From Cohaesibacteraceae bacterium (GTDB lineage: Bacteria; Pseudomonadota; Alphaproteobacteria; Rhizobiales; MH13): DNA of 34,110 bases. The notes under the pieces were generated by a model. It ran no database searches. It was not told where the DNA came from and saw only the letters and a list, made by a program, of their open reading frames with translations. Made by a program: the position numbers and the translations under genes. This document shows, in pieces, positions 29,032 to 34,110 of this stretch (its first letter is position 1; every line of letters begins with the position of its first letter). The stretch covers positions 1-34,110 of the forward strand of contig JANQJE010000138.1 in NCBI GenBank assembly GCA_028281795.1. Direction: 5' to 3'.

Positions 29032-29781
29032 TTAAACCATGACGCGCCGAGTGGCCTCGGCAAGCAGATCGCCCTTTGGTAAAGGCAGATGATCAGTGTC
29101 GAGTTTTCCGTCGATCTTCAGGAAAGCATGGCCGTGGACAAAGGTCCACAGCATGAACGCACGGCGCCGAATCTCTTCCGGATCCGCACCTTCGGGCATG
29201 GCAGCTGTTACTTCACGGATGACGATGCCAAACGTCTCTTCGCCGGCAGCCGCAATGTCCGGGTTCTTTCCGTGCGACTCGGTCAGGCCGAACATCAGAC
29301 GGAACACGCCCTGCTCGGCTTCGGCAAAGTGAATGTATGCAGCTCCGATTGCGTTCAGTCGCGCAAGAGGTTTGGGCGGCGCGGCGTTGGCTGCCTCATC
29401 CATCTGTGTACCCAATCGGCGCATGCCTTCCAGAACAACGGCCCGCACAATCTCCATCTTGTCTGCGAAATGTTTGTAAGGCGCAGCGCTGCTTACGCCC
29501 GCCAGACGGCTCGCTTCGGAAATCGAGAACCCATCGATACCTTTCTCCTCGACCAGGTGGCGCACCGTCTCAATCAGATGAGCACGCAAATCACCATGAT
29601 GATAGCTCGCTCGCTTGTCGGTCGGGGCAGAAGACGAAATCGCTTTGTCCAAGACGTTGTTCCAATGACGATTGTTCCGGCGGATTGCTGGTGCCGTGGT
29701 CGCACGCTCCAGACAGTGTCCTTTGTTTAGCCCGGACTTATGGACGACATCAAATCGAACGGAAAAATGCCGGACCGTCAC
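29032..29781 (-). CDS. TetR/AcrR family transcriptional regulator
   Basis: RASYHHGDLRAHLIETVRHLVEEKGIDGFSISEASRLAGVSSAAPYKHFADKMEIVRAV. Exact start uncertain; likely downstream of 29781. Confidence 0.85.
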   Translation of the reverse strand: MTVRHFSVRFDVVHKSGLNKGHCLERATTAPAIRRNNRHWNNVLDKAISSSAPTDKRASYHHGDLRAHLIETVRHLVEEKGIDGFSISEASRLAGVSSAAPYKHFADKMEIVRAVVLEGMRRLGTQMDEAANAAPPKPLARLNAIGAAYIHFAEAEQGVFRLMFGLTESHGKNPDIAAAGEETFGIVIREVTAAMPEGADPEEIRRRAFMLWTFVHGHAFLKIDGKLDTDHLPLPKGDLLAEATRRVMV

Positions 29782-29966
29782 CGCAAGACGTGCCTTGGAT
29801 CAGGTCTCGTCTCGACCGACAAATCGCCGGACTCCGTTTGACGTCATGATGCTTCGTTAGCGTGTTCGTAACCAAACTTCCTATACGTAAACAATAGCAG
29901 AATTTCGACAATCTTGGACGAAGACTGTTGTTCTTGTTCTGCAATGGAAGAAGTTGATGGTGAGTT

Positions 29967-31457
29967 ATGTTATCTTTTGGTGTGAAAGCTAACGTTGAGT
30001 CCTCAAGTCCGGAGGAGCCCGTTCCCGCCGAAGAGCACGAAGACGCGGGCACGGCTTTGCCGATTAACCCGCCAGCATCAGATGAAACAGCCAAAACGCT
30101 GACCCAGGTTGCCGAAGCCCTTTCGACCTTCGGCGTTGAGATGGTCGACGTTTCCGGTGCCATCGAAACCGCGAACGCTGCAACGGAAGGGCTTACCGAA
30201 GCCTTTAACGTTCTTTCCCAGGCTGCCGAAGAAACACAGGTTCAGACAGGCGTCATCCGCGAAGCCGTGACCACGACAAGCATGGTGGCCGGCCAGTCCG
30301 GTGAAGCGATGCAGCGCTCGCGCGAAGCACTTGGACGCGCATCGAATGACATCGGCAACCTCATCTCGGCCGTCACCGAGATCAACAACCAGTTGCAGGG
30401 TCTGCAGGGCGCCTTGACGAGCGTTGGCGAAGTCTCCGAGTCCATCGATCAGATTGCCCGCCAGACGAACCTGCTGGCACTGAATGCAACCATTGAAGCC
30501 GCACGGGCCGGAGAAGCCGGGCGTGGCTTTGCCGTCGTTGCCGGAGAGGTCAAGCAGTTGGCGGCAGAAACCTCCTCTGCAACGCAGCAGATTCAGGACA
30601 CGCTGTCCCAGCTTAACGACGAGGCCGATACCCTGATCGGGCTTGGACAATCAGCGCTGGATGGCGTGTCGGCCGTTCAGACAAGCACAGGCGCGCTCGA
30701 CGAGGTTGTTGAAGAACTGTCCGAAGCGATTGGCGAGATCGGCTCGGCAGCCGGCATCGTCGAAACCGGCATTGTCGACATTGAGTCGGCAACGCAAGAC
30801 TTCGTGTCGAACGTCACCACCATGCAGGAAACCGTCAGCGGCAACAGCGACATGCTGAGTTCGGCTGCGCAGCGAATCGGCAAAGCGGTGGACGAAACGG
30901 ACCGTCTGGTTGGCGTGACGGCCGACAGCGACGTTGAAACGGATGAGGGTCGCTTCCTCGATATGGCCCGAGAGGCGGTTCAGGCGATCGAGGACGCGTT
31001 TGAAGCAGAAATCGAAGCCGGCAAAGCGACGATGGCCGACTTCTTCGACCAAGACTATAAACCCGTCGCCGGTTCCGACCCTGAACAGATGACCACCTGC
31101 TTCACGGCGATCACCGATCGGCTGCTGCCGGACATTCAGGAACCGGTTATCCAGAAGGATGATCGGATCGTGTTTTGCGCGTGTGTGGATACCAATGGCT
31201 ATTTGCCAACCCACAACGCCAAGTTCTCCAAACCGCAGGGCGATGACCCACTCTGGAATGCCGCCAACTGCCGCAACCGCCGAATCTTCGATGACAAGGT
31301 CGGTTTGCGGGCAGGCCGGAACGAGGCGCCTTTCCTGATGCAGTCGTACCGGCGCGATATGGGCGGGGGTACGTTTGCCATCATGAAGGACCTCTCGGTC
31401 CCCATCTTCATTCGCGGCCGCCATTGGGGTGGGCTAAGACTGGCATACAAGGTTTAG
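29967..31457 (+). CDS. soluble methyl-accepting chemotaxis-type signalling protein with a C-terminal extra domain
   Basis: MCP hairpin tip [40 protein letters not shown]. No transmembrane segment seen. C-terminal ~170 aa (ending [14 protein letters not shown]...[35 protein letters not shown]) is separate from the MCP domain. Confidence 0.88.
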   Translation: MLSFGVKANVESSSPEEPVPAEEHEDAGTALPINPPASDETAKTLTQVAEALSTFGVEMVDVSGAIETANAATEGLTEAFNVLSQAAEETQVQTGVIREAVTTTSMVAGQSGEAMQRSREALGRASNDIGNLISAVTEINNQLQGLQGALTSVGEVSESIDQIARQTNLLALNATIEAARAGEAGRGFAVVAGEVKQLAAETSSATQQIQDTLSQLNDEADTLIGLGQSALDGVSAVQTSTGALDEVVEELSEAIGEIGSAAGIVETGIVDIESATQDFVSNVTTMQETVSGNSDMLSSAAQRIGKAVDETDRLVGVTADSDVETDEGRFLDMAREAVQAIEDAFEAEIEAGKATMADFFDQDYKPVAGSDPEQMTTCFTAITDRLLPDIQEPVIQKDDRIVFCACVDTNGYLPTHNAKFSKPQGDDPLWNAANCRNRRIFDDKVGLRAGRNEAPFLMQSYRRDMGGGTFAIMKDLSVPIFIRGRHWGGLRLAYKV

Positions 31458-31570
31458 CGCCAGACCCCCTGCAAGCGACGCCCTTGCCAGCAGCTTTGGC
31501 TCCTGTTCTCATGGATGACAATAACTTAGCGCCCGGTTTTTGCCGGACGCGATCCATGTGAGTGCTTGTT

Positions 31571-32872
31571 ATGACTGCCCGTATCACTCGTATATCCGCT
31601 CAGGACATTCGTTTTCCAACATCGCGGGAGTTGGATGGCTCGGACGCCATGAACCCGGCGCCGGACTACTCAGCCGCTTATGTCACGATCGAAACGAGCG
31701 GTGGGATGGAAGGTCATGGCCTTACCTTCACCATCGGACGCGGCAATGAACTGTGCGTTGCCGCCATAGAGGCTCTCGCGCCGCTGCTGGACGATATGCT
31801 GCTGGACGATCTGTTCGCCGATATGGGCGGCATGTGGAAGCGTCTCACCGGGGACAGTCAGTTGCGTTGGCTCGGCCCGGAAAAGGGCGTCATTCATCTG
31901 GCCGCCGGCGCACTCATCAACGCCGTGTGGGATCTGTACGCAAAGGTGGAAAAGAAGCCTGTCTGGCAGCTTCTTGTCGATATGTCGCCGCAGGAGATCA
32001 TCGATCTCGTCGATTGGACGTACATTGCCGATGCGCTGGACCCGGGCCATGCACGCGAGCGGATCGAGGAACAGGTTTCCGGCCGCGAAGAACGCATCGC
32101 ACAGCTGCTTGAAACAGGGTATCCGGCTTACACCACGTCTGCCGGCTGGCTTGGCTACTCCGATGACAAAATGCGCGCGCTTTGCCAGGACGCCATCAAG
32201 GATGGCTGGTCACACTTCAAGATGAAGGTCGGGCGCGACATCGAAGACGATATTCGCCGCGCCAGGATCCTGCGCGAGGAAATCGGCCTGGACCGCAAAC
32301 TGATGATGGATGCCAACCAGGTCTGGAACGCCACAGAAGCCATCGACGCAATCGCCCAGCTGGCCCATATCGATCCCCTTTGGATCGAAGAACCGACGAG
32401 CCCGGACGACATTTTGGGACATGCCCGGATCGCCAGGGTCATCGCTCCCATCGGCGTTGCCACCGGCGAGCACTGCCACAACGCCGTGATGTTCAAGCAG
32501 TTCCTCCAGGCCAAAGCGATGCAGTTCTGTCAGATCGACGCCTGCCGTCTGGCCGGACCCAACGAGATCATCGGGGTGATGCTGCTTGCCGATCATTTCG
32601 AGGTACCCGTATGCCCGCATGCGGGCGGGGTCGGCCTGTGTGAGTATGTCCAGCACATGTCGATCTTCGACTATGTCTGCATCTCAGGCTCGCTGGACAA
32701 TCGCGTGCTGGAGTATGTCGACCACCTGCACGAGCATTTCCTGCACCCGGTCGTGATGAAGGAGGGCCGCTACATGCCGCCGACCGCGCCCGGCTATTCG
32801 ATTACGATGAAATCGGACAGCCTTGCCGCACACCTTTACCCGACCGGATCTGCCTGGGCAGACCCGGATTAG
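31571..32872 (+). CDS. L-fuconate dehydratase (enolase superfamily)
   Basis: ITRISAQDIRFPTSRELDGSDAMNPAPDYSAAYVTI, HFKMKVGRDIEDD, MMDANQVW, WIEEPTSPDDILGH, GEHCHNAVMFKQFLQA, PHAGGVGLCEYVQH. GTG 31562 is an alternative start. Stop TAG coincides with the left end of MITE-like element 2. Confidence 0.9.
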   Translation: MTARITRISAQDIRFPTSRELDGSDAMNPAPDYSAAYVTIETSGGMEGHGLTFTIGRGNELCVAAIEALAPLLDDMLLDDLFADMGGMWKRLTGDSQLRWLGPEKGVIHLAAGALINAVWDLYAKVEKKPVWQLLVDMSPQEIIDLVDWTYIADALDPGHARERIEEQVSGREERIAQLLETGYPAYTTSAGWLGYSDDKMRALCQDAIKDGWSHFKMKVGRDIEDDIRRARILREEIGLDRKLMMDANQVWNATEAIDAIAQLAHIDPLWIEEPTSPDDILGHARIARVIAPIGVATGEHCHNAVMFKQFLQAKAMQFCQIDACRLAGPNEIIGVMLLADHFEVPVCPHAGGVGLCEYVQHMSIFDYVCISGSLDNRVLEYVDHLHEHFLHPVVMKEGRYMPPTAPGYSITMKSDSLAAHLYPTGSAWADPD

Positions 32873-33135
32873 GGTCAGGACCCATTCATGTGATTGAAAT
32901 GGCGTTCGATATGGCAAGCGATACAAGGAAAAGTCCGAAGAGCGGGGTTTATCCCCCGGTCAAGGGCTTCGACGCCGTAGGGCGCCGGCAGATCGAGCGT
33001 CCTTCGGATCGGGCGCGTTTGCACGGGCTGCTGTGTCGCAATCCCTTGAACGTCGGAAGACGTCCTGCGGGCTTGCTCCTTGCATCCGCACAAACGCGCC
33101 ACGACCATTTCAACCACATGAATGGGTCCTGACCC
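32872..33135. mobile_element. MITE-like non-autonomous TIR element 2 (264 bp, TA flanks)
   Basis: TIRs GGGTCAGGACCCATTCATGTGATTGAAATGG (32872-32902) and CCATTTCAACCACATGAATGGGTCCTGACCC (33105-33135): 31 bp, 1 mismatch. TA at 32870-32871 and 33136-33137. No transposase ORF inside. Confidence 0.88.
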
Positions 33136-33242
33136 TAAGGCCCTCCGATGCTGGACGATGTGGTCCGACTTTCGCCATAGTGCCGCGTCAGGCAATCGCC
33201 TGAAGCAAACCCAATGTGAGGGGTAGGCATGAGAGAGTTCGT

Positions 33243-34110
33243 ATGGCTGAAGCACTGAGACGCGGCGTCAGCCGGCTGGAAACCACCACAAAGCTCACCT
33301 TGGCCATTCTGGCGCTGGCAAGCGGGGTCTACACCTATCTTGGTGTTCGCGGTCTGTTGCAGGGTATCGGTCCGGTCGTGTTCTTCGGTGCGCTGATCTA
33401 TTCGACCGCCGTTTCCATCGGCATTTACGCCTTCTGGTCCTACCTCATTCAGTTCACCCCGCACGTCAAACATGCCGCCGAGCGCCGCACTATGCTGATC
33501 GCCATGGTACTTGGCTCGCTGATGATCGTCGCCATGTCGTCCTGGCTGAACGCCGCAGCGCTGGCCGGTGGTGCAGCCATCGAACAGCATCTGGCCAACA
33601 CGACCGAGGAGTATCAGTCACGGCTTTCCGAAGCGCACAACAATGCGCTTGCTGCGCAAGGCCTCCTGCCGGACATCGAACTGGCCAGCGAACGCTTCCG
33701 GCGGTTGGCACAGGAAGAACAGGCTACGGGCTCACTTACCGGAACATCCGGCTCCGGGACCGTGGTGCAGCTTCTCAATCAGATGTCAGGTCAGCTTGAA
33801 GGTCTGGCCGCCGAAGTGCGTGCGGCGCGCGTGGAGTCCGATGCCCTGTTCGAGCAGGGTGGACGCTATCTGGGCGAGATGCGGCGCATCGTATCGGCCA
33901 CTGGCCCGATTGAGCCACGATCCATCGCTTATGCCGAGGAAGCGGTGTCGCTTGCTGGTGTCATCGCTGCTTTATCCGAGACATCGATTGCCCCGGCGGT
34001 GAGACGCGCCGCCGAAGACCTTTCCGCCGCGTTCGTTGCGCCCGAAGTGGATGGGGGCACAGCTGATCTGGCCAGCCGGCAGGCAGCCATCGTGTCGCGG
34101 GTGGAGTCGG
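33243..34110 (+). CDS. membrane protein with long helical region, unknown function (3' truncated by window edge)
   Basis: ATG 33243: MAEALRRGVSRLETTTKLTLAILALASGVYTYLGVRGLLQGIGPVVFFGALIYSTAVSIGIYAF... Several hydrophobic segments then a charged alanine/glutamate-rich helical stretch. Frame appears open to the window end; not listed in the ORF track because it has no stop. Confidence 0.7.
   Translation, partial: MAEALRRGVSRLETTTKLTLAILALASGVYTYLGVRGLLQGIGPVVFFGALIYSTAVSIGIYAFWSYLIQFTPHVKHAAERRTMLIAMVLGSLMIVAMSSWLNAAALAGGAAIEQHLANTTEEYQSRLSEAHNNALAAQGLLPDIELASERFRRLAQEEQATGSLTGTSGSGTVVQLLNQMSGQLEGLAAEVRAARVESDALFEQGGRYLGEMRRIVSATGPIEPRSIAYAEEAVSLAGVIAALSETSIAPAVRRAAEDLSAAFVAPEVDGGTADLASRQAAIVSRVES

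Noticed and set aside
32890-33132. 80-aa ORF after L-fuconate dehydratase
   Set aside because: Lies within MITE-like element 2 and its translation starts and ends in the TIRs.
33229-33258. 9-codon ORF (MREFVWLKH) overlapping the start of the 33243 gene
   Set aside because: Could be a leader peptide, but at this length it is expected by chance and no further support is visible.
1-34110. CRISPR array, tRNA, rRNA, prophage or defence system
   Set aside because: No regularly spaced repeat array, no tRNA/rRNA-like sequence recognised, and no phage or defence proteins among the supported ORFs.

Overview
This 34.1 kb GC-rich window looks alphaproteobacterial (Hyphomicrobiales-like; inferred from gene content and codon bias only). 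The first 22 kb is a B12 island. It holds a B12-dependent methylmalonyl-CoA mutase (5' truncated) and its chaperone GTPase MeaB. A cobalamin riboswitch precedes a tightly coupled cobU-cobW-cobN-cobO-cobQ operon, which converges on cobD(cbiB)/btuF, followed by a btuB-btuC-btuD uptake operon. Interleaved genes are a MarR regulator with a TAT-exported nitroreductase, a YbjQ-like protein, a lipoprotein, a TAT beta-helix protein and a PLP aminotransferase. The rest contains a LacI/SDR/HisD-like (HpsN-like) cluster, UDP-glucuronate epimerase plus Ugd, a DUF808 protein, a TetR regulator, a soluble MCP with an unusual C-terminal domain, L-fuconate dehydratase, and a truncated membrane/coiled-coil protein. 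The most unusual signal is two short non-autonomous TIR elements (MITE-like, 308 bp and 264 bp) that the ORF track does not explain. Both are flanked by TA and both sit exactly in the stop codon of the upstream gene, where the G-leading TIR regenerates TAG. One lies at the cobW/cobN junction, where the reconstructed empty site is TAG|ATG. Its TIR now appears to supply the cobN Shine-Dalgarno. The two elements share internal motifs despite largely different outer TIR sequence. All calls come from reading the sequence and provided translations; no searches were run.
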